Origin: Cadophora sp. MPI-SDFR-AT-0126
Lineage: Eukaryota > Ascomycota > Leotiomycetes > Helotiales > Ploettnerulaceae
Assembly (NCBI GenBank): GCA_020747065.1
Contig: JAGMVK010000011.1
Location: 1,302,001 to 1,366,000 of the forward strand
Direction: 5' to 3'
DNA: 64,000 nt
Within the stretch, counting starts at the first letter, position 1. Each line of letters begins with the position of its first letter. The notes under the pieces are model-generated. The model did not search any database. It was not told where the DNA came from and was given only the letters and a program-made list of their open reading frames with translations. Of this stretch, positions 1 to 9,614 are shown one piece after another. The translations under genes were made by a program, and so were the position numbers.

Positions 1-692
1 TTGTGGCTCTTGGACTGTGATGATAGGTAACCAGGGTCAGAGGGATGTTAAATGAGTTAAGCGAACCTTAAAAAGGAGCTTTTCACAGTTTCTGCTTCTT
101 CAATCTCTTGATTAGGTTGAGAACTCCAGGCTATGAAATATCTAGATATTTCACAGTATTCAAAGCTCGTTTCGATGTTCCGATGCTGAAAAGTATCCCC
201 GCCTCGATAATTAGAGCAAAGGTTGCGTAGGAAACTATTCTCCAGAGGCAGCTTCACAAGGTGAAACATTACTTACCTTTCTCCATTCACCGCAAACCAA
301 CATCTGGAACAGGTGAATGACACAGCGTAAGTATCTGGTAGAGAGAACATTTGAGCTTTGGGAAATAACCATCTTTGAGGCGAATTACACCGCACACCCG
401 TTCTTTCCCTCTCCTCATTTACGGATATTTTGAAACGGCTTTCCCGTCAGTTTATGCGAAAACGAAATCAAAACGAAAAAAACACCACCAAACACTCTGT
501 ACCTCAGATACTTCAGGAGGCCACGTTACCTGGGCGCGGTCAATTATATCCGTATCAACAGCGTTCTCTCACAACTTTCCATCATTGTGATTACGCTTCA
601 CTTTACATCTGCTTCTTCACCTTTCGATACTGATATCAGCCAACATTTATTCAACTGGGGCATCAGATCCTCAGCATTCAGGCGCGTTTCTG
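1..692. other. Left-edge stretch without a supported gene
   Basis: No recognisable gene was seen here. Short open frames exist on both strands (for example 57-269 minus and 375-590 plus), but none has a family motif, a signal peptide or convincing splice sites. The last 100 bases or so are probably the 5' leader of the gene that starts at 693. Confidence 0.5.
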
Positions 693-2261
693 TTGCAGGC
701 TCAGTGGCGCTCTTCCATGCTTCAGGCAATCAATGTACCACAGCCATATATTACAATGAACCAACCAGAATGCACCAAAGCCCCTGAGCAGGAAACAACC
801 AATGGCTTGAATGCGACCGCGATTTTACGTGCCAGACTGGCCGAAAATAGGAAATTGAGAGAGCATTCTCCTTTCTCGTCACCAAGGGCAATGTCCTTAT
901 CAGACGGTTCTTCCTATTTGTTCGGTTCTGCTGACACAATCAACGATCTGGTATCTCTCAGAAACGAAGTCCAGATGATGAGAACGCAAATAGAGAAGGA
1001 TGCAGAGGTTGCCAGAACCTTGGAGAAGAAGCGTGCTGAGGACTCGGAAACCATCAAGAACTTACTGCAAGTGGTTTTGACAAAGCTGAGTGACAAGGGG
1101 ACACGATCAGTCAGCGAAGGTGAAAGTCTACCGCAAGATGACAATCGATATCTAGAGAAAGCGGATGGTGGATCTCTTATGAGCACAGAGCTAGAGCAGA
1201 CGTCCAGCAGCGAAGTTAAAGATCTGCAACATGGCCACGACCAAGGTCCAAAATCATCAGCAACAGAATCTTCGGCAAACCCAAAGCTAGGGGGATTTGC
1301 CCATCTACGATTCGAAAGTTTACAGCACAGGGTCGAGCACCACAGCAGAGATGCAGAAACGGTATCCTCGGAAGCACAAGACTTAGAAGAAGTTCCCTTT
1401 ACTCGGGTCGAGCTCTCAGAATGCAACCAGGAGCAGCATCCTAAGCAAGCAAGAAAAGAATACTCCACAAGCTCAGGTTCAACAATAAAGTCAAATGCCC
1501 GACTTGAAACTTCACAGATCGACCGGCATCCGAAGCAAGCAACAGCAAAATCGACTTCAAGTTCAGCGCTGGGGAAGCGTTCTAGCACTGGAGACGAACA
1601 TCCATGGTCCGACCTTGAGCAGCCTACGAAGCATACAAGAACCCAATATTCTACTGGCTTGCAAGCGTGTGACGAGATAGACACTGATGAAGGTATACAA
1701 GCCCGCGAAACTACCAAGAAGATATTGCCAATGTCGACACCACAGCAAGCTTGTAAACCTACTCCAGCTCACTTGCAGAAAACTTCTCTTCCGGTCACTA
1801 GACAAAGAACGGCAAATCTGGCACGCAAGAGCGCAAGACAGACTCGAAATTCAAACAAAGATGCAGAGATGCAGCCAATCGATACTGGTATTCGCAAGAG
1901 AACGAGAGACAGGTCCGATCTATGGTTGGTATCAGAGCAGGGAGCCCTCATCCAAGTCATGAACGAAGAGAGGAAGCGCTTCAAAGGCACGGCCGCGCCT
2001 TGCGCTGAGATTGCCAGAGCTTTCAATGAGAAGATGAAAGGTGTCGTTCAGCAACGGGGCGAGAGATTTGTCACTGGAGCGGCATTGCAAGACAAGAGAA
2101 TAGCCCGAGGTCGGACCACAGCTAGTATTCGTAACATGATGAAGCGCTGTGAGAAGGAAGGAAAATGCACTTCGACGGTGGATGGGAACTCTGTTGAACA
2201 GCCTTGGGAGATTGAGGACGACGATGACGAGGTGAGGGAGGAACAAGACGAAGAAGAATAA
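693..2261 (+). CDS. Coiled-coil protein with Myb/SANT-like C-terminal region, function unknown
   Basis: This is an uninterrupted 522-codon frame that I do not recognise as a named family. Residues about 82-135 are heptad-rich and charged, which suggests a coiled coil. The middle is low-complexity Ser/Thr/Gln/Lys and carries two imperfect copies of an HPKQA-containing segment (about residues 250 and 275). Residues about 410-490 look globular: a Trp-led first helix ending in LIQVMNE, a second with EIARAFNE, and a third with RTTASIRNMMKR. That three-helix layout resembles fungal Myb/SANT-like DNA-binding modules. The C-terminus is a run of Asp/Glu. A nuclear, DNA-associated role is an inference from layout only. 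Met22 (position 756) is an equally plausible start, and an upstream exon cannot be excluded. The 267-residue antisense frame inside it is a shadow. Confidence 0.7.
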   Translation: MQAQWRSSMLQAINVPQPYITMNQPECTKAPEQETTNGLNATAILRARLAENRKLREHSPFSSPRAMSLSDGSSYLFGSADTINDLVSLRNEVQMMRTQIEKDAEVARTLEKKRAEDSETIKNLLQVVLTKLSDKGTRSVSEGESLPQDDNRYLEKADGGSLMSTELEQTSSSEVKDLQHGHDQGPKSSATESSANPKLGGFAHLRFESLQHRVEHHSRDAETVSSEAQDLEEVPFTRVELSECNQEQHPKQARKEYSTSSGSTIKSNARLETSQIDRHPKQATAKSTSSSALGKRSSTGDEHPWSDLEQPTKHTRTQYSTGLQACDEIDTDEGIQARETTKKILPMSTPQQACKPTPAHLQKTSLPVTRQRTANLARKSARQTRNSNKDAEMQPIDTGIRKRTRDRSDLWLVSEQGALIQVMNEERKRFKGTAAPCAEIARAFNEKMKGVVQQRGERFVTGAALQDKRIARGRTTASIRNMMKRCEKEGKCTSTVDGNSVEQPWEIEDDDDEVREEQDEEE

Positions 2262-2795
2262 GGGGTTGAGTAGCGGCGACCCCAAGAATGACTCAATCTA
2301 TCCTTCAAGGAAAAACTACTTGGATGGCAATCATGATTTTCCGGTTGCACTCATACCGGCATTATTATTGATCATGAATGTGTTGATTGCGCATTATATG
2401 CAAAGAGCTCGTTAGGAAATAAGAGCAAAGGATTTTCTTGACCACCTGATGTGTCTCATTTCTTGACAAGATTGAGCGGCCCAATTCCAGACCTAATTCG
2501 AGGACTTGATTGATCTCTTTGTTTCTGTGATACATCATACTCCAGGTGTGAAGAAGATGGCTTGGAGGCTTTGAGGTGTCGAGGCTGGAGGAGTACGAAG
2601 TAGTCGCGCACTAAATGAATGGTAGTAGGTTAGGCATGGCAATGACCCGAAGAATAATAGGCGGGGCAGGATTTCGGCTAGGGGACAAGTTCCTGGGCCT
2701 CCACACCAGCTCAAATCTGCAAAAAACAAAATTCCAAGACCCAAACAGCCTCGAAAAAAAATAGTCAAAAAATCGGTCTGTGAACAAATTGATTT
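2262..2795. other. Intergenic, nothing recognised
   Basis: This stretch separates the coiled-coil gene from the tRNA gene. No reading frame with a family motif and no clear repeat was seen. Confidence 0.5.
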
Positions 2796-2899
2796 AGGTC
2801 GTACCCGGGCTCGAACCGGGGATTCGGGAAAGTTCTTTACAGAACATGATTCTGATATGTAGTCAAAATCCCACGTGCTAACCGCTACACTATACAACC
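2796..2899 (-). tRNA. tRNA-Gln (anticodon TTG) with a 32-nt intron
   Basis: Read on the minus strand, this folds as a standard nuclear tRNA. The acceptor arm pairs GGTTGTA with TACGACC, with one G-T pair. The D arm is GTGT..GCAC. The anticodon stem TGGGA pairs with TCCCG, and the anticodon at positions 34-36 is TTG. The variable loop has 4 nt. The T arm is CCCGG-TTCGAGC-CCGGG, and the discriminator is T at 2796. An intron of 32 nt (2831-2862) sits after nucleotide 37, the canonical eukaryotic tRNA intron position. The T arm and the matching acceptor ends make the call strong. The anticodon reads glutamine CAA codons, and CAG by wobble. Confidence 0.93.
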
Positions 2900-4242
2900 T
2901 GTCAGTTGCTGGAAACAACTGTAATTGTTCTGGAACGATGCCGCAAATATGCTTATTTGGCTACTTATGTGCTAAAGGGATTTGCCACCCGATGTGTCAT
3001 ATTTCACGAGAACCGTGTCTCTAACCCACCGTTAAGCGATAATGCATAACACTCCATTACTTTTAATCATTAATCACTCCGGTTCTGATATTCGGATGAT
3101 GGAAAACATATTTAATGCTTACACTATGATAAAAGGCCCTTTTCTTCTTCTTCTCTTCTGAATTTTTTTTCATCGGATTTTTGGAAGTCCTGAAAGAGGT
3201 GAAATCAAGTGGTCATCGATTGCTGGGCCCAGCAAGGGGTGCAGCCACTCGTGATACGACGACATCCAAAGCAGACTCTGACAACCACCACCATAACATT
3301 CAAAATAAATCTTCTATCATAAGACCATTGATTGAGGTCGCAGCTATCACCTGATACACTTTATTAGAGATCCGAAACAGGGGACGACCTGTCCAATGTG
3401 AGCTATACTACAATCTCTAATTTGCTCTTCAGAGCTTCTGACGTTGTTTCGTTATGTTGTTTAATAATTCTCACATTTGTACTTGCAGCCGTATCACGAA
3501 TCACTGCAACCCCCCGTGGCCCAAAATCGATTAAAACACATCCTCATTGTGTATACAAAGCAGGAAGGACCTTAGCTGATTCCCCAAATCTTATCCGGTT
3601 TGAACCACGGTAGCACAAGATATGGTACTCGACCAACACCAGATCTGTACCACAAGACCTGTATTACAATTTGCCATCTTACGACATGTAACAAACTTTC
3701 TTGCAGATTTCCTCACTGGAGCAGAGGTTGCTGGGACCGAGTTGCTGGGAACAATGATTGGCACAACATGATCTGGCTTCAAAAGCTATAGACCGAATTT
3801 CCTTTCCCTCTTCTATTATTGCGGACTTCTCTCTGAGTTTTGCATATTACTGCATTATATTGATACAACTTATACTGAGGGATCTTACAGATTGTGTCCT
3901 TCTGGGATGGGACCTTGAACTATTCAGCTCAATGGCTGATGAGCAAGCTTGTTGTTCTTTGATAGGAGGTAGCTGTGCGTCCGGGTTGAAGCAAAGAAAG
4001 CCACCGAACTATGCACAAGAGATGCCTGATAACTCGAATAGCTCAAAATACACTTCCACGTCCCTATCACCAGTCTGATTCAGGCCTTGAAAGGTGAATT
4101 CTTTATCACGTGTTACAGCTGTCTACACTAGTGCAAGCGATTTGTTTACCTTTCTCTCGAAAATGAATTCAAAGTCTCCCACACGATCGTTAAACACGCA
4201 TCACCTTTCTTGCGTGAAAACCAGATCGATCTAGCGTCTATA
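2900..4242. other. Intergenic, nothing recognised
   Basis: Short frames at 3398-3613, 3600-3791 and 3758-4078 (plus) show no family motifs, and their composition resembles non-coding DNA. The sequence is moderately AT-rich and I saw no terminal repeats. It may hold the promoter of the decayed F-box gene. Confidence 0.45.
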
Positions 4243-5920
4243 ATGCCCTCCCAAGCAATCACGTCTTTTGTAGAAGATCAATCGAATGTCGACAGCTTGG
4301 ATGTCTCCTCTACGGTCACGCGCTACATGCATTCTCGAGGAGAATCATTTCGCGACGACTTGGATTCTTCCTCAGCAAAAACCACAGCCTCGAAGACTAT
4401 CTAATGGTACCACCGCAGGTGACGCTGCAAATGTCACCCCATTACGCTTGTTCTGTTCTCCCCAAGATCAAACCCAAGATAATCCACCAATATCTCGCCA
4501 TCTCTGCCGCTTATCCAACGAACTCCTCTGCATGATTGCTCAATATCTCTCATCTTCGAACGGGCCCCTCCAATCTAGCCGCATTGGCGCGCACATGCAA
4601 GCTCCTCTGTGACAACGCCACCCCGATCCTCTACAAGTCCATTATGATTAGGGACAAAAGATATTGGACTGGGATAGTCTGCCGACTCGTTCGTTGTTTT
4701 GTTCTGTATGGACCGCACAATTTCACCCACATCCGGAAACTCAACGTCTCTTGCCATGGCACTCAGGAGATGCTTTACATTGTTCACTTATCCATTACGT
4801 TAAGGATACGATCAACTTGCGACACCTGGCCATCGAGATCCTGGAGGGCTCGAAGTTCGAATTCTTGGAACCAAGACGAACAATGCACTTACCTCCAGTT
4901 CTACCTGCTAAGCTTGAAACTTGTAAGTATAAACATCATGGGAATGTAGTATGCAACCTGAGACTGATTTTGCAAATAGGCACTATGAAGTTTAGTCCTA
5001 CGGATGGTGAATGGGCCATCAATGGCATCGTCCCTCTGTTAACGCATCCCTTTCTTCGCCACCTTGAGATGCACTCTGGATTAATATCTGAATATCCGAT
5101 TCTTTTCAATGTTGGCGACAAGTTCAATGTAATCAGATTCAAATCTCCGAAGTCATCACCCCTCGAATCTCTGACGCTTGCCGACTTTAATCTCACCGCT
5201 CATGATCTCCAGGGAATGCTCCGTTACCCCAAAGCACTCCAATACCTATCTGTGTGTACGAAGAGTTCCAGCAACAACTATGACATCCCTGAAGATAACT
5301 ATGAGTACATTGATTGTGAGACTGCTTTTTATGACATCGCCAGAGCGGTAGGCAAGTCACTTCTAGGCTTCAGGTACGAAGTTGACAAAAGCCAAGGAGA
5401 AATAATTACAGCAGCCAGCCTGTACAGATTCAAAACTCTTCGCTATCTAGAGGTCCAGCACCCTCTGCTAGCACCGCTCTCCCCCTGGTTTGATGCCTTC
5501 GGAGACCCTTCTGTCGCCGAGCTCCTCCCTCCAAAGTTCGAAGTCTTGAAGATCGTCAACTTCGTTTGCTCAGAGAAAGGCCTCGACATCATCGACAAGA
5601 TCCTCGAGAACAAAGATAGGGTCGTCCCAAGCTTTCGACGCATCTTCCTGCTTATCGACTACGCAGATGCGGAGATGGAAAGCAAGTTGCGGGCTCTTGC
5701 TAAGAAGGCAGAATATAGTTCCCATGCACTCGATGAACTTATGTCGTGCTCAGTCGTACGTCCAGACTCGGTGCGCGAGGATGAGCTTGATACGCTCAAG
5801 GGTAAATGTAAGGCGAAAGGGATTGAGTTGATGTTCTCGTATGAACATGTTCTGAGGAAGGAGCTCTTGGTGGAGTGGGTTGGTCGGGCTGTTTGGGAGA
5901 TTCCGGAACTGATTGCTTGA
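4243..5920 (+). pseudogene. F-box protein gene broken by frameshifts
   Basis: An F-box signature is present but split. LSNELLCMIAQYL lies in frame 2 near 4510-4550. Its natural continuation SNLAALARTCKLL lies in frame 3 near 4570-4610. After about 4780 the coding frame returns to frame 2 (INLRHLAIEIL) and stays open to the stop at 5920. The two F-box halves abut, so an intron cannot explain the first shift. A third possible shift lies near 4390-4400, where the frame from the ATG at 4243 ends. A canonical 57-nt intron (4923-4979, GTAAGT..AATAG) sits in the body and is a multiple of three. The C-terminal 400 residues look like the Leu-rich ligand region of fungal F-box proteins that recruit substrates to SCF ubiquitin ligases. 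Either this is an early pseudogene or the assembly has indels; the long open 3' part favours recent loss. Confidence 0.65.
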
Positions 5921-6461
5921 TCTTTCATATGGTACTTAAGTCTCATGCAGTATGAGCAATGTCTGAGTAGGGCATAAATCTTTTCGTTTTCCTTGGAGGC
6001 TGCGATGACAATATGGCAGATGCCATCGAATCCCTATTTTGTAAGAGTACAATAAATAGCACAGAGACAGAGACAACAGAGAAGCCTAAGCTTCTAATAA
6101 TTGAGATAGATTGCAGCCATCCGCATTCCTTTGACCGCTCCTGGTCAAAATCTCAACATGAGCGGAGTTCGATCTCGGCTAGAGATCTCAGTTCCGCAGG
6201 AATTACTCCCCAGGCGTACGGCTTCATTTCAAGAAACAAGAGCCTCCTCACCTGAAATCGAGCCCGAGAGAGCCAATTCATGAGTTCACGATCACTTTCC
6301 GGAATCATAATTCAAGAATACTGTATTACTCCTGTGACATTAACCCATTCTCATAAGACAGTAGCCTTTCCATCATTCCGTTCCAAACCTGTACTCCAAT
6401 ATCATGCCAAGCCGTTTCGTCCCAATAATACCATAACCATCCCAACCCAACCCTGCACAAA
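5921..6461. other. Convergent intergenic space, nothing recognised
   Basis: This lies between the 3' ends of the F-box remnant (plus) and PRI2 (minus). Two frames of about 80 codons on the plus strand have no motifs. It probably holds the two 3' UTRs. Confidence 0.5.
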
Positions 6462-8134
6462 CTACCCCTCCATCTGTACATCTGGCTTCTCCTCCTCAGT
6501 CGGGTTCTTGCCCATATTTTTCAGGAGGTAACTCCTCTTGAAATACTCGTTCGGATGCACTATCGTCTCCAATTGATTGGCAGTCCACGTTCCGTCGTCC
6601 TTGACCTTCTTGATTTCCTGTTTGTGAACATAGTCGAAGACCCTTTTCCTGGTTAGTATGGTTCTCCCAAATACATATCTAGACAACGTGGACTGAGGCA
6701 TACCGATTGCAAGCCAAGTGATACTTCATCTTCTCCTTATCCTCCTTCACACCTCTCAGAACTTCATTGTCCTTAACCCCAACAGCCTGTAGCAATGACG
6801 TCAAATTGTCCACACTAAAATGCCTATAAGGACAACCATGTGCTTCGCCCGGTCCAGGTGGATGTTCTGTCAGGATTCTCTGGCACGAGAACGGACTATA
6901 TCCACCACCTCTCCTATTCGAATCGCCTCCAACATCACCGTATGTATGGCGAACATTGTATCTGTACTCCTTGTTGAACACATCGTCTGTGATCTTGCTG
7001 AACGAAGACCGCCAGAATATCAAACATTCTTCGAGGTTGAGACCTATGCCTTTGAGGAAGAGTGTGTATTGTAATCGGCCGAAGTGCTTGAGATGTGCGT
7101 CTCGACGTAGTGACCGGTGGAGGTTCTGCATGCAGAGTGGGAAGGAGGAGGATAGAGTGTCGACATTTCGCGCTGAGATGTCGGCTCCTTGGAGGGCAGT
7201 TGCAGAGCTGGAGTAGTTTGCATCTGGTGTGGTGAAGTTCTGGGAGAGATGGGTGAGGATGGGCGTTAGTCGATCGTCTTCATCAAGACGAGGCAGGGCG
7301 CGAGAGGTCAACTTCTTCAATCAGTACACAGCCAACACTAGATATTAAGGAAACATACCTCGAGAGCCTTGTCCAGTCGACTAGTGAACTCTGCCACAAC
7401 CATAGACAGCTGTTCTCGTCCAGGAACATATGCCTTGCCAGCCTTCAAAAACACTCGTCTGTTCTCCACCAACTCAGGAACGCGCTCCCAGTCGACCTTG
7501 AAATAACTCTCCTCCTCGACCCTAAGAGGATACCCACCTCCCGCCGCCCTCAGCTCCTCGGAGAACTCTCTCCTCTCGTCATCACTCACAGTCTCCCAGT
7601 CCAGATTCAACCCCTCCACGAATTGCTGCCTCTCTTTCAAATTGTCGGCTTGAAATCGTATCCGAAACAGTATGGACTCGACGCGTGAGAATCTTCTTCG
7701 CAAATCCTCGGCCGATGCAAACGCAAGTCGGAGGATAAAGTGGCTGTAATGATCTTTCTGCCTCTCGGCTTGCAGAGCCGTAGACCCAGAAGTAGAGGAG
7801 CTAAGTGGTAGGTATTTGTCGAGGAGGGGCTTCATATGCGCCGCTGTTTCGGTGATCGTTTTGTTCCTGAATGAACATGCTTCAATCTCGGCCAGGACTG
7901 TGGCAGTCAGCTCCATGCTCATTTTTCCTTCTCGGATACCCTACCTCGCAGACGATCGATAGCCCATTGTTCGAATTGCTCGAGCGTAATGTCCGCCGTT
8001 GGGGGTGTGACATAGAAATTTAACCTGTGCTGGTAATCGAGGTTCTGGTATGTTGGTGTTGCGAACTGCTTCTTCCTGTGATCCAAACCTGTCCTCCTTT
8101 TTGAGTCAATTCGATTGAGATCTTGTCGGATCAT
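6462..8134 (-). CDS. PRI2: DNA primase large subunit (p58/Pri2)
   Basis: This is the regulatory subunit of eukaryotic primase in the polymerase alpha-primase complex, which helps make the RNA primer and hand it to Pol alpha. Exons are 8134-7945, 7897-7359, 7314-6704 and 6642-6462, giving 506 residues, a normal length. Intron 1 rejoins the motif EQFEQWAIDRLR with VLAEIEA, the hallmark of the N-terminal helical domain. The four Fe-S cluster cysteines fall at C304 (FPLCMQNLH), C387 (FSCQRI), C404 (HGCPYRH) and C445 (LACNR), with spacing almost identical to human PRIM2. The acceptor at 6642 is preferred over 6648 because the TACTAAC branch site is too close to the upstream AG. The gene stands alone on the minus strand. 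A cluster of ACGCG boxes lies about 85-115 bp upstream of the start. No key residue is missing. Confidence 0.95.
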
Positions 8135-8219
8135 GATGACGGTTCTGTGGCAATATCGTAGACTTTGCGTTCAAGACATTCAAGAGAGAAGACAAATTGG
8201 TGTTGAGACTTCGAAGGAG

Positions 8220-8247
8220 ACGCGATTTGACGCGCTTTCGCGACGCG
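8220..8247. promoter_or_regulatory. MluI-cell-cycle-box/E2F-like cluster upstream of PRI2
   Basis: Three direct ACGCG copies occur at 8220-8224, 8230-8234 and 8243-8247, and a TTTCGCG element overlaps the spacer at 8236-8242. They lie 86-113 bp upstream of the PRI2 ATG. ACGCG is the core of the MBF site that drives G1/S genes, including primase subunits, in yeasts. Linking this cluster to PRI2 control is an inference. Confidence 0.55.
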
Positions 8248-9614
8248 CTCGATGTCCCACTCAATCAGCACTTTCAGGGGTCAGGCTTTTTAGCGAGATC
8301 CGGCGTCGACCTTACGCTTACGTTCATGAAATGTTTTCTTTCTCGATCATGTTGGGCTGAGATAGCTCCCGAATTTTTGTAGATGGATATCAAAAGACTA
8401 TGTCTGTTCAGACATACTCTTGACATCATTATGTACACTCCAGTTCACAAAACAGCAAATGTACTTTCGTCTTACAACATTCAACAGGACAAACATCCAG
8501 TTTCACAAATATCGGGGATTGAAGGCTCGAAGGCGCTGGTTTGGAAGGTAGAATTGTGAAAGCCGGTTGCCTTGAAAAGTCAAGATAGGCAAACATATAC
8601 AAATATGCGCTTAGCCTCACTCAACTAACTCACTGATAGCTAACCTGGTTGCAGTGAGATCCGAAGACTTGCTTACTTCTGAATAAGAGCCTGCCTAGGC
8701 TCTGCCAAACAAGATTTCGCCCAAGAGCAAACGTACGAAGAATTCCAATATCACACATCCAGTCATCCTCAAGAAACTTCAACATACCGAAATCATTTCG
8801 ACGATACACCAAAATCCTCTCACTCATCTCGAACCTCGCTAAAATCCTTACCCCCCGGCCACACCACATCCTCGCTCACTCACTCACTCACTCACTCTCA
8901 ACTTATTTTTGGGGGCTGAAAGTCCTCGACATGCAACAAAATCCCACTTCCAATCTACCAATTAATCTAGATCCCAGATGTAGATCTCGATCTTATCGAT
9001 GCCGCGTTGCATACTATCTCATCCATATCATTCTGCGCAAAACATTGTGTTGCGTTGGTTGTGCATTGCATTTGGTGTGTGTGGATTTTTCGGGTCGCGT
9101 CTGGATCTACGATAGTACACGGTAATATGGATAATGATTAGATGCGCCGGAACTAGAGCCGAGGTTGCTTGCTAGTATTTACGAAGTATGGGCTATGAGA
9201 TAATTGTACCTGCAGGTAGGTAAATGGGTATTGAGCCGGATTTGGAGAGGTATGCATGCAGTCGGAGAGCAGATAGTATATTCCTGTCTCTCTGTTCTCC
9301 CTATCTCTGTATGCGACAGGATTAGTTTGGGCAATGGGGATCTGGTTGGTGGATAAATACTTTCCCTGCCTGTATTTCGGTTTAGACCCTCAAACTTTAG
9401 CTCAGTAAATACTCGATCCGAAATGAGACAGCTTTGAGGAAATGGAGGAAGATTAGCATCAAGCACTGAATGTGCTGTATTGTCAGATGACATTGAGCAC
9501 GTCACAAAGTCAAAAATGTCACGGCAACTCAGCAGGGTTTCTAGAAACAAAACAGCATTTCGTCATTTTTGGTACGCGAAACACAAAATCAACAAACAAC
9601 GTAGGCAGGTTACG
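8248..9614. other. Intergenic between PRI2 and acrB
   Basis: No gene was recognised. It contains the PRI2 promoter and a TCAC tandem run at about 8873-8896 (six units). Short frames here (8931-9125 plus, 9179-9550 minus) have no family features. The part next to 9615 is probably the acrB 3' UTR. Confidence 0.5.
8873..8896. repeat. (TCAC)n microsatellite
   Basis: A run of about six TCAC units, slightly interrupted at its ends. It is non-coding and lies about 0.75 kb upstream of the PRI2 start. Confidence 0.8.

Noticed and set aside
914..1717. 267-codon minus-strand frame rich in Ser and Cys
   Set aside because: It is antisense to the coiled-coil gene. Its composition mirrors that gene's Gln/Lys/Ser codons.
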